From Opitutia bacterium (GTDB lineage: Bacteria > Verrucomicrobiota > Verrucomicrobiia > Opitutales > Opitutaceae), in contig CANGHW010000040.1 in the NCBI GenBank assembly GCA_947453695.1, forward strand, positions 1 to 37,381: DNA of 37,381 nt. Reading direction: 5' to 3'. Shown here piece after piece: positions 1 to 7,234 of the stretch (the first letter of the stretch is position 1; every line of letters begins with the position of its first letter). The notes beneath the pieces are model-generated. The model saw only the letters and a list, made by a program, of their open reading frames with translations. It made no database searches and was not told where the DNA came from. A program made the position numbers and the translations under genes.

Positions 1-57
1 GCCGTGCCCGAGACCAAGGACATCGTCATTCAAGTCGAGACGCTGCAGTTGAAGTGA
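1..57 (+). CDS. C-terminal fragment of an unidentified protein
   Basis: An open frame enters from the left edge and ends at TGA (55-57), giving the last 18 residues, ending in [13 protein letters not shown] sequence (exactly IQVETLQLK). This is too little to name the protein. The stop overlaps a possible GTG (54-56) of the next frame in a GTGA arrangement, and the true folD start is probably 84, so the two genes are close and likely co-transcribed. Confidence 0.5.
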   Translation, partial: AVPETKDIVIQVETLQLK

Positions 58-83
58 TTTCACCGATCTCCCGCCCCAGCTCC

Positions 84-953
84 ATGGAACTCATCGACGG
101 AAACCAAATCGCCGCCACGCTGATCGCCGAACTCAAGGCCGACATCGCCACGATTGCCGGCCGCAAGCCCTGCCTAGCGCTCGTGCGAGTCGGCGAAGAC
201 CCCGCGTCGGTTTCCTACGTGCGCAAGAAGGAGAAAACCGCGGAGGAAATCGGCGTGACCAGCAGGATCATTCTACCGCCGATCGACATTTCCCAGGAAG
301 AGCTTTTCAAGCTCATCGACAGCCTTAACGCCGACGCCGGCGTCGATGGGATATTGGTCCAGTCGCCCCTGCCAAAGCACATCGACGAAGTAGCGGTCTT
401 CCGCCGCGTCGCCCCCGAGAAAGATGTCGATGGGTTTAATACCATCAACCTCGGCAAGGTAGCCCAAGAGGACGACACCGGTTTCGTCGCCTGCACCCCC
501 GCCGGCATCATGGAGCTCCTCGCCCGCAGCGGGGTCGATCTGAAGGGCAAACATGTCGTCGTGCTCGGCCGCTCGCTCATCGTCGGGAAACCCATTGCCT
601 TGCTTGCGCTGCAAAAACGGGCCGGGGCGAACGGCACAGTGACGATCTGCCACTCTGGCACGGCGAATCTCCCGGCGCTCACGCGCCAAGCCGATGTGCT
701 CGTCGCCGCCATCGGCCGGCCCGAATTCGTCACCGCCGACATGGTGAAACCCGGAGCAGTGGTGATCGACGTCGGCATCAATCGCGTGCCGGACGCTACG
801 AAAAAAACGGGCTACCGCCTGACCGGCGACGTGCACTTTCCGTCGGTGGCTCCCTTAACCTCAAAAATCACCCCGGTGCCCGGTGGCGTCGGCCCGATGA
901 CGGTGGCGATGTTGATGAAGAACACTGTGAAAGCCTATCGCCTCCGCCGCTAG
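84..953 (+). CDS. folD: Bifunctional methylenetetrahydrofolate dehydrogenase / methenyltetrahydrofolate cyclohydrolase
   Basis: FolD interconverts 5,10-methylene-, 5,10-methenyl- and 10-formyl-tetrahydrofolate with NADP in the cytoplasm. Diagnostic motifs are visible in order: [15 protein letters not shown] with the catalytic Tyr and Lys, [23 protein letters not shown], the nucleotide-binding GRSLIVGKP and the C-terminal [16 protein letters not shown]. From ATG 84 the protein has 289 residues, the usual family length. The frame can be extended to GTG 54, but the family normally begins close to the ELIDG-type segment, so I chose ATG 84. It is followed 74 bases later by an unrelated signalling gene in the same direction. 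No regulatory site was recognised. Confidence 0.95.
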   Translation: MELIDGNQIAATLIAELKADIATIAGRKPCLALVRVGEDPASVSYVRKKEKTAEEIGVTSRIILPPIDISQEELFKLIDSLNADAGVDGILVQSPLPKHIDEVAVFRRVAPEKDVDGFNTINLGKVAQEDDTGFVACTPAGIMELLARSGVDLKGKHVVVLGRSLIVGKPIALLALQKRAGANGTVTICHSGTANLPALTRQADVLVAAIGRPEFVTADMVKPGAVVIDVGINRVPDATKKTGYRLTGDVHFPSVAPLTSKITPVPGGVGPMTVAMLMKNTVKAYRLRR

Positions 954-1027
954 CGAATCATCTGGCCCCGTGCGGTCATGCGACGCGGCTTGCGCCCGAG
1001 GCCCGCGCCAGCTTTTCTCGGTTTCAA

Positions 1028-2158
1028 ATGGCTGCCCCCTCGATCTTGGTCGTCGATGACCAACCCATCAACGTCCAGCTGCTGAAGCGCAAACTCGAAC
1101 GCGAGGGCATTAATGTTACGGCGGCCTACAATGGCCTTGAAGCGCTCGACCTCACCGCGAAGGTTAAACCCGACCTGATTCTCCTCGACGTAATGATGCC
1201 CGACATGGACGGCATCGAGGTTTGCCAGCGGCTCCAGGCCGATGAATCCACGCGCGGGATTCCGGTTATCTTCATCACCGCGCGCACCACCAAAGAGAGC
1301 AAACTCGAGGGCCTCGGTGTCGGTGCGGTCGACTACATCACCAAGCCCATCGACCTCGATGAGACGCTGGCCCGGGTGCAGACCCAACTTCGCTTCGTCA
1401 CGATCAACCGGCAGGTAGTCGACCTCACCAAGCGCCTCGAAGAGGCCCGCCGGGCCGCGACGATTGGCGCCGTCACGCAGGGCATCGCGCACAATCTCAA
1501 CAATCTCCTCGGTGTCGTCATCGGCTACCTCGATCTCGTCAAAGCCTACTACGACAAGCCCGAGCAGGTGAAAAAGAACGCCCAGCATGTCGAAGATGCC
1601 GTGCAGCGGATTGTCGCGATCATCAAGCAACTGAGCACGCTCGTGGTTAAGTCTCGCCCCCCACTGGTGAAGGCCAGCTTGCAAAAGGTCCTCGAGGGCG
1701 GAATCACACGCTTCCACGACGACTATCACCTCAACGCGCCGGTCACCATCGACAACCCGCTCGGCGAACTGTTGATCGAGACCAACTACGAAATCGCCGA
1801 AGAAGTGCTCTCGAAAGTGCTCATCAATGCGTGGGAGGCCTACGACAACAAACCGACTGATCCGCGCCCGATTTCCCTCCATACCCGGCTCTGCGAAAAG
1901 CCCGAGGATGGAAAATTCGTCGAGATCCGTGTCACCGATCACGGTCACGGCATCGATCCGGAAATTCGCGACAAGATGTTCGAGCCGTTCGTCAGCACCA
2001 AGAACACCGTGGGGGTGGGCATGGGCATGACGGTAGCCCGCCACGCGCTGCGCAATCTCGGCGGCGAAGTGACGATGACCGATACCGAGGGCGGCGGAGC
2101 CACCGCCATTCTCGTCCACCCCGTCGTCAAAAAAGTGCGCAAGGCGCTCGAAGAGTAG
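1028..2158 (+). CDS. Hybrid response regulator receiver - histidine kinase
   Basis: The 376-residue soluble protein starts with a receiver domain (about 4-122): acidic VVDD, phospho-acceptor Asp54 in LLDVMMPDMDG, Thr in ITAR and Lys in YITKPID. A short coiled linker follows, then a histidine kinase core with His155 in IAHNLNNLLG. An HATPase_c domain has the G1 box DHGHGID and the G2 box GVGMGMTVARH. There is no membrane segment, sensor or DNA-binding output domain. The receiver-first order suggests a kinase controlled by phosphorylation of its own receiver, or a phosphorelay intermediate. The downstream partner cannot be told from the context, since the neighbours are housekeeping genes. Domain assignment is firm; role is inference. 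Confidence 0.9.
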   Translation: MAAPSILVVDDQPINVQLLKRKLEREGINVTAAYNGLEALDLTAKVKPDLILLDVMMPDMDGIEVCQRLQADESTRGIPVIFITARTTKESKLEGLGVGAVDYITKPIDLDETLARVQTQLRFVTINRQVVDLTKRLEEARRAATIGAVTQGIAHNLNNLLGVVIGYLDLVKAYYDKPEQVKKNAQHVEDAVQRIVAIIKQLSTLVVKSRPPLVKASLQKVLEGGITRFHDDYHLNAPVTIDNPLGELLIETNYEIAEEVLSKVLINAWEAYDNKPTDPRPISLHTRLCEKPEDGKFVEIRVTDHGHGIDPEIRDKMFEPFVSTKNTVGVGMGMTVARHALRNLGGEVTMTDTEGGGATAILVHPVVKKVRKALEE

Positions 2159-2162
2159 CCGT

Positions 2163-2179
2163 CGGCTGCCGCGCAGCCG
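2163..2179. other. Perfect 7-bp hairpin between kinase and proC
   Basis: CGGCTGC, loop CGC, GCAGCCG. It lies five bases after the kinase stop codon and is a stable hairpin, but no T-run follows it. It could be a weak or Rho-assisted terminator, or an mRNA 3'-end stabiliser. Confidence 0.35.
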
Positions 2180-2239
2180 GCTCAGTATCCGGCGGCATCC
2201 GCCTGCCGCCAATGCGCAACGTCCGATCCCTTTCCCTCC

Positions 2240-3046
2240 ATGCCTAAAATTGCATTTCTCGGCGCCGGCCGCATGGCCTCCGCTATTGTCGATGGTCTGC
2301 TGGCCAAGAATATCGCTGCCCCCGCCGATCTCACCTGCGTAGACGGCGGTGACGGCACCGCCCTCGCCCTCGCCCAACGCACCGGCGTGTCGGTCGCTCC
2401 GGATCTGAACACCCTGCTCGCTGGCGCCGACGCGATCGTGCTCGCGTGCAAGCCGCAGCAACTCGCCGGTCTTGACCCGCGCCTGACGGACCTCGCAGCC
2501 GGCAAGCTCGTGCTCTCGATCCTGGCAGGTAAGCGCCTAGCGACCTTGGCCCGGGTATTTCCCCATGCGCGCAATATCGTCCGCGCCATGCCCAACACGC
2601 CCGGACAGATCGGAGCCGGTATTACCGCGCACTGCTCGCTCAATCCGCTTCAACCCGGCGACGCTACACTCGTCGACGGAATCTTGGGCGCACTGGGCCA
2701 AGTCGTGGAGCTGGCCGAGCCGCAACTCGACGCCGTGACGGGCCTCAGCGGTAGTGGCCCGGCCTACGTCTTCGAATTCACCGCGGCGCTACGGGAAGCC
2801 GGCATCGCTGCGGGGCTTTCCCGGGACATCGCGTGGAAACTCGCCATGGAGACCGTGTTGGGGTCGGCCCGGCTTATGGCCCGCACCGGCACGGAACCGG
2901 AGGCGCTGCGCGATCAGGTCACTTCGCCCAACGGCACCACTTACGCAGGCCTCCAACGCATGGCCGCGCGCGACTTCCGCGGCGTAATCAAAGAAACCGT
3001 CCTCGCTGCCACGGCCCGCTCGGTTGAACTCTCCAAAGACAGTTGA
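2240..3046 (+). CDS. proC: Pyrroline-5-carboxylate reductase
   Basis: ProC makes L-proline from 1-pyrroline-5-carboxylate with NAD(P)H, the last step of proline biosynthesis. The 268-residue protein begins with the Rossmann motif FLGAGRMASAIVDGLL. It carries CKPQQL, the family segment RAMPNTPGQIGAGITA, and the C-terminal dimerisation domain with GLSGSGPAYVFEF and LRDQVTSPNGTTYAGL. Its length is normal. The hldD start codon (3054) lies 7 bases after the stop, so the two genes are probably read from one transcript although their functions are unrelated. Confidence 0.96.
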   Translation: MPKIAFLGAGRMASAIVDGLLAKNIAAPADLTCVDGGDGTALALAQRTGVSVAPDLNTLLAGADAIVLACKPQQLAGLDPRLTDLAAGKLVLSILAGKRLATLARVFPHARNIVRAMPNTPGQIGAGITAHCSLNPLQPGDATLVDGILGALGQVVELAEPQLDAVTGLSGSGPAYVFEFTAALREAGIAAGLSRDIAWKLAMETVLGSARLMARTGTEPEALRDQVTSPNGTTYAGLQRMAARDFRGVIKETVLAATARSVELSKDS

Positions 3047-3053
3047 TCTTTCC

Positions 3054-4052
3054 ATGAGCACTCTTGACGGCCGTATCCTCGTCACCGGCGGTGCCGGCTT
3101 TATTGGCAGCGCCCTGATCTGGGCCCTAAACCGCCGCGGCCACACCAACATCGTCGTTACCGATATCCTCGGCACCGATGAGAAGTGGAAGAACCTCGTG
3201 CCCCTGAAGTTCGCCGACTACGTCGAGGCGTCGTCGTTTCGCGCCCAATTGCAGCAGAATCCGGCCGCCTTCGGCCACTTCTCTACGGTATTTCATCTCG
3301 GCGCCTGTTCCGCGACGACCGAGAAGGATGCCTCTTACCTGATCGACAACAACTATAACGTCACAAAAGAGCTCGCCGGATGGTCGCTCGATCATGGCGC
3401 GCGATTCATCTACGCCTCGTCGGCCGCAACCTATGGCGATGGCAATCAGGGCATGGACGATATCAGCGCCGAAATCTCCCGTCTGCGGCCGCTCAATATG
3501 TATGGCTACTCGAAGCACCTCTTCGACCTCCACGCCCAGCGGGAAGGCTGGCTCGAGAAGATTGTCGGCGTAAAATACTTCAACGTCTACGGACCCAACG
3601 AAGACCACAAGGGCGACATGCGCTCCCTGGTGAACAAGGCCTATCAGCAAATCCAACAGACCGGCCGCGTGCAGCTCTTCAAGAGCCACAAACCGGAATT
3701 CAAGGACGGCGAGCAAATGCGTGACTTCCTCTACGTCAAAGACGCGGTGGAGATGACACTACACTTCGCCGAACAAGCCACCACGGTGGGCGGACTCTAC
3801 AACCTCGGCAGTGGAGAGGCCAATACCTGGCTTACCTTGACGCGCGCCATCTTTACCGCGCTCGGCAAGGCCCCCCAAATCGACTTCATCGAGATGCCCG
3901 AAGTCCTGCGCGGAAAGTATCAATATTTCACCGAGGCCGATATCGGAAAACTGCGCGCCACCGGCTTCGCCGCGCCTCTGACGCCACTCCCGGAGGCCGT
4001 GCGCGACTACGTGCAAAACCACCTGGTTCCCGCCAAGAAGCTCGGCGAGTAG
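3054..4052 (+). CDS. hldD: ADP-L-glycero-D-manno-heptose-6-epimerase
   Basis: HldD converts ADP-D-glycero- to ADP-L-glycero-D-manno-heptose, the precursor of the LPS inner core. It is an extended short-chain dehydrogenase. The NADP motif GGAGFIGSALIWAL is followed by FHLGACSATTEKD, the SS..TYG segment ASSAATYGDG, the catalytic pair in MYGYSKHLFD, KYFNVYGPNEDHKGDMRS and the family signature FKDGEQMRDFLYV. From ATG 3054 the protein has 332 residues. An upstream ATG (3024) in frame lies inside proC and adds residues unlike the family, so I reject it. It is evidence for a heptose-containing LPS. Confidence 0.95.
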   Translation: MSTLDGRILVTGGAGFIGSALIWALNRRGHTNIVVTDILGTDEKWKNLVPLKFADYVEASSFRAQLQQNPAAFGHFSTVFHLGACSATTEKDASYLIDNNYNVTKELAGWSLDHGARFIYASSAATYGDGNQGMDDISAEISRLRPLNMYGYSKHLFDLHAQREGWLEKIVGVKYFNVYGPNEDHKGDMRSLVNKAYQQIQQTGRVQLFKSHKPEFKDGEQMRDFLYVKDAVEMTLHFAEQATTVGGLYNLGSGEANTWLTLTRAIFTALGKAPQIDFIEMPEVLRGKYQYFTEADIGKLRATGFAAPLTPLPEAVRDYVQNHLVPAKKLGE

Positions 4053-4099
4053 AACAATCGCTAGGCTTCCCAGCGGGCAGAAAGCACGGCGACTCGGGC

Positions 4100-4132
4100 A
4101 AAAAAAAGCCGCGCCCTAGAAGAGGACGCGGC
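4100..4132 (-). terminator. Intrinsic terminator of the ACIII operon
   Basis: Read on the minus strand, GCCGCGTCCT (4132-4123), a five-base loop and AGGGCGCGGC (4117-4108) form a ten-pair stem with one G-U pair. It is followed directly by eight Ts (4107-4100). The T-run is only on the minus-strand side, so it terminates the long leftward operon, 27 bases past the stop codon of its last gene. It also faces hldD, but lacks Ts in that direction. Confidence 0.85.
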
Positions 4133-4158
4133 CAAAGGAATTAGTAACTACGAGAAGC

Positions 4159-4827
4159 TTACGGAAGCTTTAGCAGCTCGTCTTGAACGTAAGGCTTGCG
4201 ATCGCCTTCCTTGGCACGGATTGCGGCCACCTGCTCGGTTGAAATACCGGCACCGGCGTTACCCCACTCGTGACGGATATAGGTCAAAACCGCGGCCACC
4301 TTCTCGTCGCTGAGATTATAGGCAGAGTCCTTGACCTTACCAATCGTCGGCATGGCTGCAGCGCTGTATTCCACGCCCTTAACCTTAACCGGCCCGGTCA
4401 TACCGTAGACGACCAAGCGGATTAGGCGCTCTTCGGAACCGGTAACCCACTCGGAGCCGGCCAAAGGAGGAAATGTGCCGGCGAGACCTAGACCGTTGGC
4501 TTGGTGGCAATTGATGCAAATCGCCTCATATTGCTTCTTACCCAAAACCAGCGGATCAACCTTTACCGCCGTAGCCGCACCGGCCGGCGTCGGAAGAGCG
4601 TTCTCGTTGAAAACGTGCGAGTCAAAGAGACCGGAGTAACGGTTGAGGTAAGTGCCGGCGAAGAAGATCAATCCACTGAACAGGAAGAGCAGGTTCAGCG
4701 GCAGAAGTTTGTATTTCGCCTTTTCGTCCGGCTGCTTGCCGAGGACTTTCTCGTGAGCAGCCAAAAGGCTCTCATCGCTGGCTGCGGCTTGATCAAGACG
4801 AGGATCGTGGTTCGACGGTGAACTCAT
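4159..4827 (-). CDS. Membrane-anchored monoheme cytochrome c (last gene of the ACIII operon)
   Basis: The 222-residue protein has a charged N-terminus, one membrane helix at about 42-62 (LLPLNLLFLFSGLIFFAGTY) and a class I cytochrome c domain. Heme attaches at CINCH. FPPLAGSEWVTG follows, and a likely axial Met lies in AAMPTIG. The domain resembles cytochrome c domains found beside ACIII and caa3-type oxidases. It overlaps the preceding gene by an ATGA, so the two are translationally coupled. By position it corresponds to CcoP, but it has one heme where CcoP usually has two. It probably faces the periplasm and receives electrons from ActE or the CcoO-like subunit; this is inference. Confidence 0.88.
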   Translation of the reverse strand: MSSPSNHDPRLDQAAASDESLLAAHEKVLGKQPDEKAKYKLLPLNLLFLFSGLIFFAGTYLNRYSGLFDSHVFNENALPTPAGAATAVKVDPLVLGKKQYEAICINCHQANGLGLAGTFPPLAGSEWVTGSEERLIRLVVYGMTGPVKVKGVEYSAAAMPTIGKVKDSAYNLSDEKVAAVLTYIRHEWGNAGAGISTEQVAAIRAKEGDRKPYVQDELLKLP

Positions 4828-5474
4828 TTGTGAGCGCCCTCCTTGGCAGCTACCGCAGGCGCAACCGGGCGCGCTTCGGGAAATTCGTAGGACGTGTTGA
4901 GACTGAGCAGGTAGGCAACCAAGGTTTGGGCGCGCTCGGTCGGGACGACTTCATGACCAGGGGCGGGAGCGAGGCTACCCAGCAGGCGAAGCGCCGACTC
5001 GGAGCGCTGGCCGACAATCTTGCGGTCGTCGAACAGGAAACGATAGGAAGGATGGAGGGCGCTGCCCGTATAGAGGAGCTTGAGCAGGTCTTCCGCGTCC
5101 GGCGCGGAGGGCTTCCGACCGGCGAGATTAGTCAAATCCGGACCGACACGCAGAGACCCAAGCTGAGGCCGACCTTGGTGAATATAGTCACGGGCGACGC
5201 TTTGGCGTTCGCCCCAACCGCGGTCCTTGTCCGAACCGAAGTCAGGACGGCGAACTTGCTGGGTATGGCACGAGGCACAACCCAAGTCAGCGTAGACGAG
5301 CTGCCCGCGAGCGGCCACGCCTTGCGGACGGGTCGGGAACGACGAGCCCTCACCATCGTCAAAGTAGGGCGCCAGGGCACCGAGCTGCTTGTGGGAGCCG
5401 AGAGCGATACCGCCCCAACCAATCACAAAAGCGACCAACAAACCGACAAAGAAGAAGAATCCGTTTTTGATCAT
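4824..5474 (-). CDS. CcoO/FixO-like monoheme cytochrome c with no internal Met
   Basis: The 216-residue protein has one N-terminal membrane helix (about 5-26) and a cytochrome domain like that of cbb3 oxidase subunit II. It shows GQLVYADLGCASCHTQQVR (heme CASCH at 66-70), then LGSLRVGPDLTNLAGRK, close to the CcoO pattern GSKRTGPDLARVGGR. Where CcoO has the axial Met in SNMPAYPWL, this protein has SALHPSYRFL with His141, and no Met occurs after residue 1. The heme may be bis-His and of lower potential. I start at ATG 5474, whose ATGA overlaps the upstream stop. A longer frame from 5543 would run into the CcoN-like gene and adds residues that look unrelated. Confidence 0.85.
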   Translation of the reverse strand: MIKNGFFFFVGLLVAFVIGWGGIALGSHKQLGALAPYFDDGEGSSFPTRPQGVAARGQLVYADLGCASCHTQQVRRPDFGSDKDRGWGERQSVARDYIHQGRPQLGSLRVGPDLTNLAGRKPSAPDAEDLLKLLYTGSALHPSYRFLFDDRKIVGQRSESALRLLGSLAPAPGHEVVPTERAQTLVAYLLSLNTSYEFPEARPVAPAVAAKEGAHK

Positions 5475-6892
5475 GACGTGGGCGCCTCCATGGTCGATGG
5501 CTGGCGGAACGCGAGTTCGCCGGCCTGGGAGCAGGAGCAGCAAACCGAGTAGACACTACGGGCAAAATTCACCAGCAGCAGTAGATTGGCCAGGAGCAGA
5601 ATACCATGGGCCGCCGTGACCGCGAGCAACCAGGGGCGCGTCGAGGCCGCAATAGCGCTAAAAGGCACTTTGGCATCATTCAAAGCGTGGCCTTGAATCC
5701 AGCCAGCCAAGCCGAGCGAACCGACCAGCAGAGCCACACCCAACAGGACGAGAACCATGTGACCTTGAACGAAGGCACCCGAGGCCCAAGCGCGACCCGT
5801 CAGGCGCGGCACAGCAAAATAAATGGCCCCAAAGAGCAGCAGCGAAATGCCGCCATAGACCGCCAACTGCTGTTGTGCTTGAGCGAAGTAAGTAAACTGG
5901 GTCACCAGCGCCACCCCGCGGAACGAGGTAATGAAATCAAGGGAGCCACTAACGAAGTAAGCGATCAGGCCTACGCTAATGAAACGGGCGGCTACGCCGG
6001 CGGCCGAGAATACGCTCCGCAGGTTCAGCACTACGACGAGGTAGTGAAAGAGCAACAGCGAGCAGGCGGCATTGGCGAGGGTGGGAATCCACGCTGGCAC
6101 TGGGCCACCGATGAGGTGACGACCACCGGTAAAGGCTCCCACGAAGATGAGAGTCCAAAACGCCAGCGGAGCAAATTCGTAGCTGGGGTAGACGCGACCC
6201 GTGGTTTTCGGCACCACGTAGTAGGCCGCAGCCAACGCGAGAGGTGCGAGCCAAAGGGTGAAGACCCCTTGGACATACCAACCCGCGGTCACCGCTTGGA
6301 GGACACCCCGCACTGGAGACCAGAGGAGCATCGACTGGGCGGCAATCAGCAACCAAGGGAAGAGGAAGAGCGCGGCCACGGCATACCATTGAGCCGCATG
6401 CGTGCCGTCGGTGCGGCGACCATTCCAAGCCAGAATTCCGGAAACACCGATCGCAGCGTAAGCCGCGACCATCAGCGGCTGCACATAACGGGGCAGCTGG
6501 AGCAGCGAGAAGGAAGTCGCATCACCGGTGGCAATACCAATGAGACCGAGTGTGAGGCCGGCATTCCAAAACAAAGCACCGACGACGGACCAATTGAGCG
6601 CCCGGAGCGGTGATCCACCCAGTCGGCCGAGAATCCAGAGACCAAGACCGAGACCGGCATTGGCCGCCCAGCCGTAGACGAACGAGGTCTCAGCCATGGC
6701 CGAGACACGACCGTGCGTGAACCACGCGCAGTCGGTCAAAAACGTAGGAGAATGAAGCTGGATACTCGCCACCAAGGCGAGCACTCCGCTGATGACCAGC
6801 CAGCTCAGCCCGGAGGCGAGGAGGAGGAGCAGCGGCCACCGACCGGCGGTATCGACGGCAGTGACTTCGGCGTTGTTGGAAGGCGAAGACAT
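5471..6892 (-). CDS. CcoN-like polytopic membrane protein lacking heme-copper ligands
   Basis: A 473-residue, roughly 12-helix membrane protein that aligns with cbb3 oxidase subunit I (CcoN) through several anchors: FVYGWAANAG, WYVQGVFTLWL..YYVVPK, FWTLIFVGAFTGGRHL and YGGISLLLFGAIYFAVPRL. At ligand positions it reads Ala67 (low-spin heme His), Gln208 (CuB His), Gly252 (cross-linked Tyr), Arg258-His259 (CuB His pair) and Gln340-Gln341-Gln342 (the HVH that binds both hemes). Only one of the canonical ligands survives. The frame is intact and sits in a coupled operon, so it is not a decayed pseudogene. I infer a structural or docking subunit without oxygen reduction. The ligand reading rests on hand alignment from memory of CcoN. 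Confidence 0.85.
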   Translation of the reverse strand: MSSPSNNAEVTAVDTAGRWPLLLLLASGLSWLVISGVLALVASIQLHSPTFLTDCAWFTHGRVSAMAETSFVYGWAANAGLGLGLWILGRLGGSPLRALNWSVVGALFWNAGLTLGLIGIATGDATSFSLLQLPRYVQPLMVAAYAAIGVSGILAWNGRRTDGTHAAQWYAVAALFLFPWLLIAAQSMLLWSPVRGVLQAVTAGWYVQGVFTLWLAPLALAAAYYVVPKTTGRVYPSYEFAPLAFWTLIFVGAFTGGRHLIGGPVPAWIPTLANAACSLLLFHYLVVVLNLRSVFSAAGVAARFISVGLIAYFVSGSLDFITSFRGVALVTQFTYFAQAQQQLAVYGGISLLLFGAIYFAVPRLTGRAWASGAFVQGHMVLVLLGVALLVGSLGLAGWIQGHALNDAKVPFSAIAASTRPWLLAVTAAHGILLLANLLLLVNFARSVYSVCCSCSQAGELAFRQPSTMEAPTS

Positions 6893-6901
6893 CGAAAGAA
6901 A

Positions 6902-7234
6902 TTATTTCTGGGAGCCGTATTTCTCGGCGGTCAATTGCATCGCACGCTCAATGGGAAGCTGCACTACACCCGCTTTTTGGTCCACCCAGGCATAGGAGGA
7001 AGCCTGCTTGGCGTGTTTCTCGCGGAGCTCCACGAGCGTTTGTTTACGAGTCGCCGGAGTGGCTTTCCACTCGAGATCCTTGGGCAGATTCTCCGCGACG
7101 GCGTTTTGCGGCGACGTGGCAGTCGGCTGATAGTAGCGGGAAACGATCACCCATGCGATCACCGACAACGCCAGAATAAACAGCGTGGTGATCAGCGCGA
7201 CCGGGCGCGAGGTGGTAACGTGGGAATCACTCAT
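6902..7234 (-). CDS. Small single-pass membrane protein of respiratory clusters
   Basis: A 110-residue protein with one N-terminal membrane helix (about 12-33, ALITTLFILALSVIAWVIVS) and a soluble tail outside the cytoplasm. The tail ends in YAWVDQKAGVVQLPIERAMQ. The pattern of a WVD..GVV.(I/L)PI..AM segment is one I recognise from small proteins beside ACIII and oxidase genes in other phyla, but I know no assigned function. It overlaps the actF end by eight bases and precedes the CcoN-like gene by nine. It is therefore placed at the junction of the ACIII and cbb3-like halves and may link or assemble them. Confidence 0.75.
   Translation of the reverse strand: MSDSHVTTSRPVALITTLFILALSVIAWVIVSRYYQPTATSPQNAVAENLPKDLEWKATPATRKQTLVELREKHAKQASSYAWVDQKAGVVQLPIERAMQLTAEKYGSQK

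Noticed and set aside
950..2461. 503-residue open frame antisense to the kinase and proC
   Set aside because: Shadow of two genes with clear motifs; no domain seen.
5475..5543. N-terminal extension of the CcoO-like cytochrome
   Set aside because: It runs 69 bases into the CcoN-like gene, precedes the natural membrane anchor and lacks family resemblance.
5471..6892. Calling the CcoN-like protein an active cbb3 oxidase subunit I
   Set aside because: The expected heme and CuB ligands are replaced at all but one position. His60 is near the first heme site but, in a gap-free alignment, falls seven residues before the ligand position, now Ala67.
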